From Blautia massiliensis (ex Durand et al. 2017) (GTDB lineage: Bacteria; Bacillota; Clostridia; Lachnospirales; Lachnospiraceae), in NCBI RefSeq assembly GCF_001487165.1, contig NZ_LN913006.1:1177293-1241292 (forward strand): 64,000 nucleotides of DNA, given 5' to 3'. Below are positions 19,801 to 26,022 of this stretch, in pieces. Each line of letters opens with the position of its first letter. The stretch's first letter is position 1. A program made the position numbers and the translations under genes. The notes under the pieces were generated by a model. The model had not been told where the DNA came from. It did not search any database and saw nothing but the letters and a program-made list of their open reading frames with translations.

Positions 19801-20379
19801 GAATATACCCTTCGTGAAGAGCAGGCTCCGGATGGATACCTCATTGCGGAAGATGTGAAATTTACGGTAAAAGATACCGGAAAAGTCCAGAAAGTCAAAA
19901 TGAAGGACGCACATCCATATGGAAAACTGGTCATCAAAAAGACCGATTCCACCAGTAAGGCAGCCCTTTCAGGAGCAGAATTTGAACTGCGTGAAAAGGA
20001 AAGCGGAAAAGTCGTAGAAAAACTGGTAACGGATAAGACCGGAACAGCGACAAGCGGCAAGCTTCCGATTGCTACTTATAAAAATGGAAAAGTAGAGAAA
20101 ACCGTGGAATATATCCTGGTAGAGACCAAAGCACCAAATGGTTATGAATTAAGCAGCAAAAAAGAAGAGATCCGCTTTGAATACAAAGACGGAAAAACCA
20201 AGGTGATCGAGATCGTAAAAGAGATCAAAAACACCAAATCCCCTTCCGGTAGCACACCGACAGGAAACAGCCCGAAAACAGGGGACAGCACCAACATCTG
20301 GCTTCCGATCCTTCTGGCAGTCCTTTCTGCCTGCGGCATTGGCGGCGTGATCTGGTATAAGAAGAAAAAAGGAAATTAA
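13861..20379 (+). CDS. Giant thioester/SpaA-repeat cell-wall adhesin (VaFE-type), NSPKTG-anchored
   Basis: The protein has about 2172 residues. A signal peptide of ~35 residues (basic start, FALCCTTLL core, AXA site) is followed by an acidic stalk (to ~220) and a thioester-like domain with AYCMQHS (Cys ~370) and RAMQHYLVDY (Gln ~438). I count 14 SpaA/Cna-B-like repeats from ~600 onward, each starting with a V-x-K-x-D-type strand and closing with E-x-AP-x-GY; three of them (9th, 12th, 13th) are a shorter ~66-residue type. The C-terminus has NSPKTGD, a hydrophobic span and KKKK. TTG 13861 gives 9-nt spacing to AAAGGAG; GTG 13855 is the alternative. The adjacent sortase B gene probably anchors it. 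Such proteins mediate covalent attachment to host or cell surfaces. Confidence 0.9.
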   Translation: MEKNWKKRWMAGAMAFALCCTTLLQTGASAVSAAEVGGVSAQSETQIEVQTETQTETQTEKSEEELIEETVADPELALMVTEGEAFDIQNDFTGLKLSEGDHVELKKAAMEDGTVFDYNHAGTYKCVYLVTPASGEAYLVARNITVTPREAETDGSNGGQEQESGDDEPEADPVLPTISPEDAPETLEEPEETEEPEEEEAEEFSDEEPEDGSHQVDIVQGNEFNIELDHEDGRYQTGETVNFSGDIPQGSLIAVGTSLVEANQTENTEDLLYAEVSYDEGTNSFSFEMPEDDVALSVVYDQAEGGISTMAASDGDLWDDSTDIEANTYYYYSDGKLHPFDSVMGQGGNDSYKYIRYKAGGKTYTVYAYCMQHSKQSPPSGTTYKNMVELDEGGDDRYLRKAMFYGYGGPGWGGTFNGYNIKSIMEKYGCSSETRAMQHYLVDYLYDGESGFGGSLSTTAKNMLKEIKAALAKMPDPTTMELTPGLSASANENQSPTFTWKANAAFVITIHLENGVSLVNETTGKTGTGNVSVKGGEKFHLEATTQNIGSLKGKYAITSNYPLNFHAMLLKLANSQDIGFGYYTDTLELNLEVDWPDEATVKIIKKDKGSNALLAGAVYGIYADEACTKLIKKMPATNAKGESEVKITKTQDTVYLREISGPSGYVLDTKAYGVKLVVGQTASKNLTDKEQKGALTIYKEGEVLTGATVTEDGVTFAYEKRKLKGAVYSVYAGADIKAADGTLIYKKGALVKDNLVTGDDGSVTLKDLYLGTYTVTETKAPDNYVCKGESKTVELVYAGQTVEVQTVSATFLNERQKAAVRVEKQDEETKNPLSGGIYGLYAAEDIKVDGKTVVPKGTLIEKATTGADGKASYKAELPINYSYSIREIQAPELYLRNSEDTYTFTFKFTNDKEEKVNFSHTFTNKRVNATIDLVKEDSETGNSAQGDAVFEGAIYGLYAREDINHPDGRSGVLYKKDEQVATLTTDKEGKASVSNLYLGKYYLKEITPPVGYLLDEEEHDVNCNYEGDQVETVKRNTVSKEDVIKQPFQLIKAADNDKTDADLLKGAGFSAYLISSLTVKDDGSYDFTNATPIVLTEDGKTEMFTDERGYACSIPIPYGRYIVRETTTPHNFMPVDDFIVTVTENSSTPQVWRVLLDDEFKAKLKIVKQDDETKQPVLLANTEFKVYDLDAKKYVEQVTTYPNTVVHKSYFTDENGYLILPESLKCGNYRIEEVRAPDGYTQNTQYVEIKVDKNTAYQMDSVSGDAIITVTYENHPVKGKLVIHKSGETLKSFKKDFVYEEASLEGAEFEIYAAEDIFTPDHQVDEQGNRHVIYAKDTLVKTVTTNKNGEAVIKDLPLGKYRVKETKAPAGFVLNPDSQEVAFIYKDQNTPEIEEKLEFSNERQKVELSVEKRDAETGKALKGATFGLYNKEAISSGDKVIVKADTLLQEITSNEKGKAAFTLDLPLGRYYVKELQAPAGYVSSDEILEFDATYQGQDVKTIKLKSVKKNQPTTVEVTKADITTGTELDGASMSVLDKDGNVIDSWTSVKDSPHVIKRLQVGKTYILREELAPYGYLRATDVEFTISDTAEVQKVKMEDEVPVARLLVNKKGEFLDSVSLLDNAKGMIEHLFNYVTGNLTDVTFNVYAAEAIRAADGVSADYYAADELVGSITTDGNGIAQMDNLPLGRYYIVEKETAHGYVLDNEPRYVDLTYRDQDTPLVTYSADWQNARQRVQVEVLKKEKDSDKVLSGAIFGLYAADDIVSSKGKVLLAKDTLIELKTTDEDGKIQFVADLPIDSRYYIKELAAPDGYVTDQEPQEFTFEYQGSGTSVAEYAFTFEDEQTTVELSKADLTDKKELPGASLKVTDEGGNTVDEWVSKEEAHIIKGLIVGKKYKMTETKPADGYVTAESIEFTVENTKEVQKHQMLDDVTKVEISKKDITDSSEVPGAKLIILDKDGKKVESWTSTDKPHMVEKLPVGEYTLREEQAPDGYLIAEDVKFTVKDTGKVQKVKMKDAHPYGKLVIKKTDSTSKAALSGAEFELREKESGKVVEKLVTDKTGTATSGKLPIATYKNGKVEKTVEYILVETKAPNGYELSSKKEEIRFEYKDGKTKVIEIVKEIKNTKSPSGSTPTGNSPKTGDSTNIWLPILLAVLSACGIGGVIWYKKKKGN

Positions 20380-20447
20380 GGAATACGGTTCAGGGCTGCT
20401 CGATTTACCGGCAGCCCTTTTTCCAGGAAGAATAATCGGAGGTTTGT

Positions 20448-21233
20448 ATGAGATACATAAAAGAAATCATGATCGTGGCAGTCTGCCTGATGGTACTCAG
20501 TTTTTGCGTATGTACCGGTTTTGGCATTTACTTTATGTACCGGGAAGGTGTGCAGGAATATGAAGACCTGCGTACATACGTCAAGGAAACAGATGAGGAT
20601 GACCACACAGAAGGAACAGACGGAAGCGATGGGAAACAGACCGTGGTTGATTTTAAGGCATTAAAAAAGATCAATCCGGATATCGTTGCATGGATCCGGA
20701 TCCCAGATACCAGCATTGATTACCCGGTAGTTCAGGGAAACGATGACTCCTATTACCTGACACATACTTTTAAGAAGACAGAACATGTGGCAGGGGCCAT
20801 TTTCCTGGATTCCGATAACAATGCCGATTTTTCTGATGACAAGAACATCATTTATGGTCACAATATGAAAGATGGCAGCATGTTCCGCGGACTTCGAAAT
20901 TTCCTTGGCGATAAATTTTTAAAAGAACACCATATCCTCTATCTGTATCTTCCGGATGAAGGGGTATGGATCTTTGTGATCGTAAAATGCGAGTATACAC
21001 CGGCAGATGGAGATGCTTTTTTACTTGGAACGCAGGAAGAAGTCCCGACGCTTCTGCTTTCCACCTGTGGAACAGATGCCTCCAAACGTCTGGTCATATG
21101 GTGTGAAAGGCAGGAAGAGAAAGGTGGGCAGATAGAATATTCTGACGAGGAAGCAGAAGTACAGGAAGCTACGGATGATCTTGCTTTCTTAGATGGGGAG
21201 TTTGTAGAAAACGAAACCCATGATTTTATTTAA
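20448..21233 (+). CDS. Class B sortase
   Basis: The protein (261 aa) has an N-terminal membrane anchor (residues 5-30), then a sortase fold with IDYPVVQG, YGHNM (His138), LLLSTCG (Cys207) and KRLVIW (Arg214). This is the class B set of catalytic residues. The C-terminal 45 residues are acidic and may be a flexible tail. It lies 68 nt after the adhesin gene with GGAGG at a good distance and is most likely dedicated to the NSPKTG sorting signal. It acts on the outer face of the membrane. Confidence 0.92.
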   Translation: MRYIKEIMIVAVCLMVLSFCVCTGFGIYFMYREGVQEYEDLRTYVKETDEDDHTEGTDGSDGKQTVVDFKALKKINPDIVAWIRIPDTSIDYPVVQGNDDSYYLTHTFKKTEHVAGAIFLDSDNNADFSDDKNIIYGHNMKDGSMFRGLRNFLGDKFLKEHHILYLYLPDEGVWIFVIVKCEYTPADGDAFLLGTQEEVPTLLLSTCGTDASKRLVIWCERQEEKGGQIEYSDEEAEVQEATDDLAFLDGEFVENETHDFI

Positions 21234-21288
21234 ATGTTTGCAGAAATTTAATGGATAATTTCTAAAAAATATAACATTTTAATTTTCA

Positions 21289-21343
21289 GGTCTTTCTGGA
21301 TGGACAGGAACAATAATAGTCTATCCGGGAGGACCTTTTTTTT
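21289..21343 (+). terminator. Strong intrinsic terminator closing the element-like operon
   Basis: A ~17-bp stem with a few G-U pairs begins with GGTC at 21289 and ends with GACC at 21335, followed by eight T. It ends transcription after the sortase gene. Confidence 0.85.
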
Positions 21344-21451
21344 ATTGCAAGAATGGCGTAAAATGGCACTTTTGATGGAAATACGATTGCAGAAAAATGA
21401 AAAAAGAAATATTAGTTCTGACTATCATGTCCAGTATGCCGCAAATCATTT

Positions 21452-21550
21452 GGAGAAGGCGAAGGACGTGTTTATGAAAGCGATGAAGATCCTCTGGATT
21501 TATATAGCCCAGTGGAAGGAAAAATAGAAATTAAACTGAGATGATAAAAA
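21452..21550 (+). pseudogene. 3' fragment of a DUF4179-type anti-sigma gene
   Basis: Bases 21452-21535 match 60891-60974 with one difference in 84 positions, and similarity continues with a few differences to the stop codon. In the matching frame the fragment encodes the final ~30 residues of the anti-sigma-like protein encoded at 59904-60983 (ESDEDPLDLYSPVEGK). No 5' part of that gene is found here. It is a truncated duplicate next to the end of the element-like block. Confidence 0.85.
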
Positions 21551-21566
21551 AATATAGAAAAAAGAA

Positions 21567-21620
21567 TTGACAATTGTATTCTACAGTTGTAGAATACAAT
21601 TAACTTCTACAGATGTAGAA
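21567..21620 (+). promoter_or_regulatory. Promoter with two BlaI-type operators
   Basis: TTGACA (21567-21572) and TAGAAT (21590-21595) are 17 nt apart. A perfect 28-nt palindrome (21573-21600; 13-bp arms, core CTACAGTTGTAG) fills the spacer and covers the -10 box. A second palindrome TTCTACA-GA-TGTAGAA lies at 21605-21620. TACA/TGTA dyads are the known binding sites of BlaI/MecI repressors, and a BlaI-family gene lies 1 kb downstream. Binding would block RNA polymerase directly. Confidence 0.85.
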
Positions 21621-21644
21621 AATAAAATTCTAGGAGAATCCACG

Positions 21645-22547
21645 ATGAAGACAAAATTTATGACACTTATGACGGTAGCAACACTTGGGATTTTTTCAGC
21701 TGCAACGGTTATGGCAGCAGGAAATAACGATTTCTATACACAGCCGCCGGCTGGATCTGAATGGGAAAAAGCAGATACGGAAGGTACCTATGCAAGCTAT
21801 ACGAACGGAAATGATTATGTAAATATCTATAAATATTCACTGGAGGATGTCAAAACAGGGATTGCCAAATGCAATGACACATACGATGCCTGCTATCAGA
21901 CAATTTATTCAGAGGGAAACAGCCTGTATATGGCAGTGGGATATGCAAAAGATGCAGATGACATCAGTGACGTCAGAAAATTTGTAGAATATATTTCGTA
22001 TCCTGGAAATCCTTCACTTACCAGACAGGAGAATGAAAACCAGACCGATGATTCTTCTGATGATTCTGATAAGGCAACTACAGATACTGCCAGTCAGAAG
22101 TCAGGAGGAGATTCAGATTCCTCCGATACAGAAGAAAATGCTTCTGCAAAATCCTCGGACAGCAATGATGATTCCGATATCCTTTCTACCTCACCAATGA
22201 CATTAGTTGACAGTGATGGAAATACCATTGAGATTAATTACATTCTTCACAAAGATTATTCTTGTGAATATCGTGGAGATGATGGAATGAACTATACCGA
22301 TAATGGGGATGAGACTTATACCGACGAAAATGGAAATACCTACTCAGCTCTGAATGATGATACTCATCATCTGGGACATACGTTGGAACAGCATGACCTT
22401 CAGGATGCAAACGGTAATACTGTGACGGTTACGGAAACTACAAATGGTGATTATTATTTCCAGGACGAAAATGGTACAGGATTTACGGACAATGGAGACG
22501 GGACATGGAGTGATGAAAATGGCAGCAGTTATACAGAAATAGACTGA
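21645..22547 (+). CDS. Secreted protein sharing a C-terminal domain with the BlaR1-like sensor
   Basis: The protein (300 aa) starts with a signal peptide (MKTKFMTLMTVATLGIFSAA, cleavage after VMAA). A folded domain of ~100 residues follows, then a Ser/Asp-rich linker (residues ~125-185), then a ~95-residue domain with repeated T-D-N-G-D-x-T-W/Y-x-D-E-N-G units. The same domain ends the M56 sensor encoded at 23076-24824. ATG 21645 has TAGGAG upstream and follows two BlaI-type operators. No enzyme motif is seen. It is probably exported and induced through the BlaI/BlaR1-like pair. Confidence 0.78.
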   Translation: MKTKFMTLMTVATLGIFSAATVMAAGNNDFYTQPPAGSEWEKADTEGTYASYTNGNDYVNIYKYSLEDVKTGIAKCNDTYDACYQTIYSEGNSLYMAVGYAKDADDISDVRKFVEYISYPGNPSLTRQENENQTDDSSDDSDKATTDTASQKSGGDSDSSDTEENASAKSSDSNDDSDILSTSPMTLVDSDGNTIEINYILHKDYSCEYRGDDGMNYTDNGDETYTDENGNTYSALNDDTHHLGHTLEQHDLQDANGNTVTVTETTNGDYYFQDENGTGFTDNGDGTWSDENGSSYTEID

Positions 22548-22570
22548 TAGTGGTCAGTAGCTGCAGGAAT

Positions 22571-22607
22571 GGCAAGGGCATTTGCAAATTGTGCAAAAGC
22601 CCTTGCC
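22571..22607 (+). terminator. Terminator after the secreted-protein gene
   Basis: GGCAAGGGC and GCCCTTGCC form a perfect 9-bp stem, with a short T-rich tail. Its 3' arm overlaps the probable -35 box of the blaI-like gene. Confidence 0.6.
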
Positions 22608-22652
22608 ATTTCCGTGAACCGTGGTAAAATAGAGTTATTCCTACATTTGTAG
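22603..22652 (+). promoter_or_regulatory. Promoter and BlaI-type operator of the repressor/sensor operon
   Basis: TTGCCA (22603-22608) and TAAAAT (22625-22630) form a plausible promoter. CTACA-TT-TGTAG (22641-22652) is a third copy of the same dyad found upstream of the secreted-protein gene, placed at the transcription start, so the repressor should control its own operon. Confidence 0.75.
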
Positions 22653-22679
22653 AAAATATGTAACAGGAGGTATGAAAAA

Positions 22680-23069
22680 GTGAAAAAAACTTACCAGAGA
22701 CTTCCGGAATCAGAGCTGGATATTATGCTCGTTCTTTGGAATAATACTCCGCCGATGACCAGACCGGAGATTGAGAAAGTGATCACTATGAAGAAAAAAC
22801 TTGCATCAACAACAATTTTGTCATTGCTGACCAGATTGGAGAACAAAAATTTCGTGGAAGTGACGAAACAGGGAAAAATGAATCTGTATACACCCCTGGT
22901 TTCGCAGTCAGATTATCAGGCACATGAAAGCCAGAGTGTTCTTGAGAAACTTTATGGGAATTCACTAAAAAAGTTTGTAACTTCACTTTATCATGGAAAG
23001 AAGATCAGCTCGGAAGAAGTCCAGGATCTCAGTGAATTTCTTAAGAACCTGGAGGACAGGGAGGAATAG
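22680..23069 (+). CDS. BlaI/MecI/CopY family transcriptional repressor
   Basis: The protein (129 aa, family-typical) is a winged helix with LPESELDIMLVLWN at the N-terminus and recognition segment LASTTILSLLTRLENKNFV, then a helical dimerisation tail. GTG 22680 is used because CAGGAGGT lies 9 nt upstream; ATG 22672 runs into a stop after three codons. BlaI-type repressors are inactivated by cleavage triggered by the cognate BlaR1 sensor, which here follows 6 nt downstream. Targets inferred from operators: its own operon and the secreted protein at 21645. Confidence 0.92.
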   Translation: MKKTYQRLPESELDIMLVLWNNTPPMTRPEIEKVITMKKKLASTTILSLLTRLENKNFVEVTKQGKMNLYTPLVSQSDYQAHESQSVLEKLYGNSLKKFVTSLYHGKKISSEEVQDLSEFLKNLEDREE

Positions 23070-23075
23070 CGAATT

Positions 23076-24824
23076 ATGGAGGTTTTCATTCTACACATTC
23101 TGAAACTGAATGTTATTGCAGCAGTAGTAATTTTACTGGTAAAAGTGCTTGCGACTCTGTTTAAAGGACGTGTATCAGCGAGATGGAAGTACCTTATCTG
23201 GCTGTTGATTACGATAAGCCTTTGTGTTCCGGTGCGCCTTCCGGCGAATCTGGCACTGGTGGATTTCAAAGTACTTAGAAGCAGTCAACAGAATACGCAA
23301 AGCCCGAAGATAACGGATTACGCAGTCAGACCAGAGGAAAGTCAGAAGATAACAGAAAACGTATCATCTGCGAGCAAAGACATGAAAAATCTGACAGAAA
23401 TCCCGGAACAAAAGAGAACTGTCAGGTACGAATCAGATAAATGGCTGGGAATTGTGGCTTTGATTTTTGCTGCTGTCTGGCTGAGCGTAGCGGTACTTAA
23501 ACTGACGGGAGAATTGCTGGCATATTATTTTTCTATAAGGAATCTGGAACGGATGAGTCTGCAGGTAAGTGATACGGTGAGTATTCAGATGTACCGTGCA
23601 GCGTGTCAAAAGAAGCACGTACGCAGAATACCGGAACTCAGGCAAAACGCAGGTCTTACCACACCGCTTCTTGCAGGACTTTTACATACAAAATTGTATC
23701 TACCAGCAACCGGGTATTCAGCAGAAGAAAGAAAACTTATCTTTTACCATGAACTTACACATTATTGCCATCGGGATCTCTGGTATAAGATGCTCCTTCG
23801 AATCTGTGCATCGATATACTGGTTCAATCCCTTTCTTCTTATCATGCTGAAAGAAGCGGATAAGGATATTGAGAATCTGTGTGATACAGCAGTTGTTCGC
23901 AGAGTTAATAAAAAGGAACATAAATTATATCGACAGCTGCTTCTCAGGACAGTAGCCATGGAAAATCAGATTCCATATGTGACAGCAAGTCTTAATGACA
24001 GCGAAATGGTGTTTAAAGATCGGATTCTGTATATGGTGAACATTCGGAAACTCCGCAAAGGAATTCTTCCGGGAATTCTTGTGACGCTGCTGCTTGCAGG
24101 CGGTAATCTGGTATTTAATGTCTCTGCCGGGACAGATACAGTTTCAGTAGAGACGGAGAAGTCTGGTATTGAAAAAAATGCAGATCCAGAGAAAAATAAT
24201 GTACCGGATTATGCACCATTTTCTGAAATGGTAACTATGCAGAAAGCTGCTGAAACCCAGGACGAAGGAGGAGTGACAGAGAATACAGATACAGAGGATT
24301 CTGTAGACGAAGAGGAAAAAGCAGATGCGGAAACAAACGATGAACCTGCCATGGAAAACAGCGGACAGGTAAGTGAAACGACCGATGATGGAATTACCTC
24401 TGACAACAACGGGTCTGTTTCATCTTATGAAAATCTGCCAGCAGGCGTACCATATACCAGTGGATTCAGTACTACTTCCGGTGTAGCATCAATTGTAGCA
24501 CCGGGTGGAGGAGATGAAGAATCCAGAGTTCTTTACGATAACGGAGATGGGACCTATTCTGATTATTATGGGAGCCGATACAGTTATCAGGGAGATGGAA
24601 ACTGGGCAGATGCCAATGGAAATTCATATCGTACCTGGAATGACGAAGGTTATCATTTCGGAAACCAACTGGAACAGCATGAACTCCAGGGCAGTAACGG
24701 TACTGTTAATGTAATAGAAACAACAAACGGAGATTATTATTATTGTGACGCAGATGGGGTCGGATACACAGACAATGGTGACGGCACCTGGACGGATGAG
24801 AATGGGAACATCTATACAGAATAA
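23076..24824 (+). CDS. BlaR1-like M56 sensor metalloprotease with non-beta-lactam C-terminal domain
   Basis: The protein (582 aa) has three N-terminal membrane spans, a cytoplasmic M56 peptidase domain with the zinc motif HELTH (residues 225-229) and downstream Asp/Glu ligand region DKDIENLCD, a fourth span near residue 335 (ILVTLLLAGGNLVF), a Glu-rich linker and a C-terminal ~100-residue domain of NGDGTY/TDENG repeats. In true BlaR1 the outer domain is a penicillin-binding sensor; that is absent here. The outer domain instead matches the C-terminus of the secreted protein at 21645. Ligand unknown. Confidence 0.88.
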   Translation: MEVFILHILKLNVIAAVVILLVKVLATLFKGRVSARWKYLIWLLITISLCVPVRLPANLALVDFKVLRSSQQNTQSPKITDYAVRPEESQKITENVSSASKDMKNLTEIPEQKRTVRYESDKWLGIVALIFAAVWLSVAVLKLTGELLAYYFSIRNLERMSLQVSDTVSIQMYRAACQKKHVRRIPELRQNAGLTTPLLAGLLHTKLYLPATGYSAEERKLIFYHELTHYCHRDLWYKMLLRICASIYWFNPFLLIMLKEADKDIENLCDTAVVRRVNKKEHKLYRQLLLRTVAMENQIPYVTASLNDSEMVFKDRILYMVNIRKLRKGILPGILVTLLLAGGNLVFNVSAGTDTVSVETEKSGIEKNADPEKNNVPDYAPFSEMVTMQKAAETQDEGGVTENTDTEDSVDEEEKADAETNDEPAMENSGQVSETTDDGITSDNNGSVSSYENLPAGVPYTSGFSTTSGVASIVAPGGGDEESRVLYDNGDGTYSDYYGSRYSYQGDGNWADANGNSYRTWNDEGYHFGNQLEQHELQGSNGTVNVIETTNGDYYYCDADGVGYTDNGDGTWTDENGNIYTE

Positions 24825-24881
24825 AGGATTTGTCCGATCGATGCATATTCAAATGATATTATTTCAGAAGAGGTATTGTAT

Positions 24882-25748
24882 ATGACCTACAATTTAGTAG
24901 AAATTCAGAAAAGACAGGAATCTACTGACAAATTTGTTCAGAAAGTTGGTAAAACTTTATGGCATTACACTTCTTTTCCAGCCTTGGATGGAATTTTAAG
25001 GAAAAAAAAGATTTGGTTTGGCAGCGCAACGAATGTGAATGATGCAAAAGAAGTGATTGGGTTTATTGATAACCTGAAGCAGAACATTGAGAACGGTCTT
25101 ACCCAAAACAATATAAAACCCAAATGTGATGTTGATAAAATATTTAAAGAAATATATGACAGAACATCGCAAAAACACCTTTTTATGTTCTGTTTGTCAC
25201 AGGCATTAGACGATGCAGCTCAATGGGACCGCTATGCCGATCATGGACGTGGTGTTGCAATAGAATTCAATACCGAAGCATTGCACAACCTGTTATATTA
25301 TCATGGGATGATCATTGGCGAACAGTATTATACTCAGGAGACCAGGGATCATGAATTATACAAATTATTGTCTTCATATATTTCCACTGGAATTCTGGAA
25401 GGATTTTCCAACTTAGATGGATTCATTGATAATTTAGCATTATGTGCCCTTATTCACAAACATCCTACATTTACTGCTGAAAAGGAAATCCGAATCGCAC
25501 CATATTTTGTAACGGACAACGATCCTCATATCGAATACAAAACATTCAATATAATAAAAGAGTTCTACATTTTAGATTTACAAAAAGTCTTAGAAACAGA
25601 AAATATGCACAGGGAAGATATTATCAATTCAATTATTATCGGACCACGTTCATCCCAGAATCCAAAAGATTTGGAAAACTACTGCAGACATCTTGGGTTG
25701 CATAAACTGGCTCAAAATATAAAAGTATCTGATTGTCCATTGCGTTAA
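24882..25748 (+). CDS. DUF2971 domain protein
   Basis: The protein (288 aa) shows the DUF2971 pattern: LWHYTSFPALDGIL near the N-terminus, IWFGSATNVNDAKE, FCLSQALDDAAQWDRYAD and GVAIEFN. The family is widespread in bacteria and often near defence or mobile genes; its activity is not established. ATG 24882 follows AGAAGAGG. Codon use is more AT-rich than in the upstream sensor gene. It has its own terminator. Confidence 0.85.
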   Translation: MTYNLVEIQKRQESTDKFVQKVGKTLWHYTSFPALDGILRKKKIWFGSATNVNDAKEVIGFIDNLKQNIENGLTQNNIKPKCDVDKIFKEIYDRTSQKHLFMFCLSQALDDAAQWDRYADHGRGVAIEFNTEALHNLLYYHGMIIGEQYYTQETRDHELYKLLSSYISTGILEGFSNLDGFIDNLALCALIHKHPTFTAEKEIRIAPYFVTDNDPHIEYKTFNIIKEFYILDLQKVLETENMHREDIINSIIIGPRSSQNPKDLENYCRHLGLHKLAQNIKVSDCPLR

Positions 25749-25754
25749 TAGATA

Positions 25755-25790
25755 AGAGGTTCCACTTACAGTGTGGAATCTCTTTTTCTG
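25755..25790 (+). terminator. Terminator after the DUF2971 gene
   Basis: GAGGTTCCAC and GTGTGGAATCTC pair around a short loop, followed by TTTTT. Confidence 0.8.
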
Positions 25791-25937
25791 TCGAAACTCA
25801 TTTAATGATTTTTGTTGTTGTCGGTTGCTTCATATAGTACACTGTCGTTATAATTATTAACCGGCAATGGAAAGAATGAGGAAATCGTATTGGATACCAC
25901 AGATTACACTTCATGTGCAGAGATCGAAGAAGCAAAG

Positions 25938-25980
25938 AAAGCGTTTTTCGAAACCAAAAGGAATCGAAAAACGCTTTTTC
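25938..25980. terminator. Bidirectional terminator
   Basis: AAAGCGTTTTTCG and CGAAAAACGCTTT are perfect inverted arms around 14 nt. It lies just after the stop side of the minus-strand anti-sigma gene and can serve both strands. Confidence 0.75.
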
Positions 25981-26022
25981 ATATATGACATATAAAAAAA
26001 TGGGATCATAAACGATAGCATA

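Noticed and set aside
4390-21233. Prophage
   Set aside because: No capsid, tail, portal, terminase or lysis genes; ERF and DUF proteins here fit an integrative element better.
21300-21527. 75-residue plus-strand ORF
   Set aside because: It reads the terminator and the anti-sigma fragment in the wrong frame; the homologous frame is the one described as a pseudogene.
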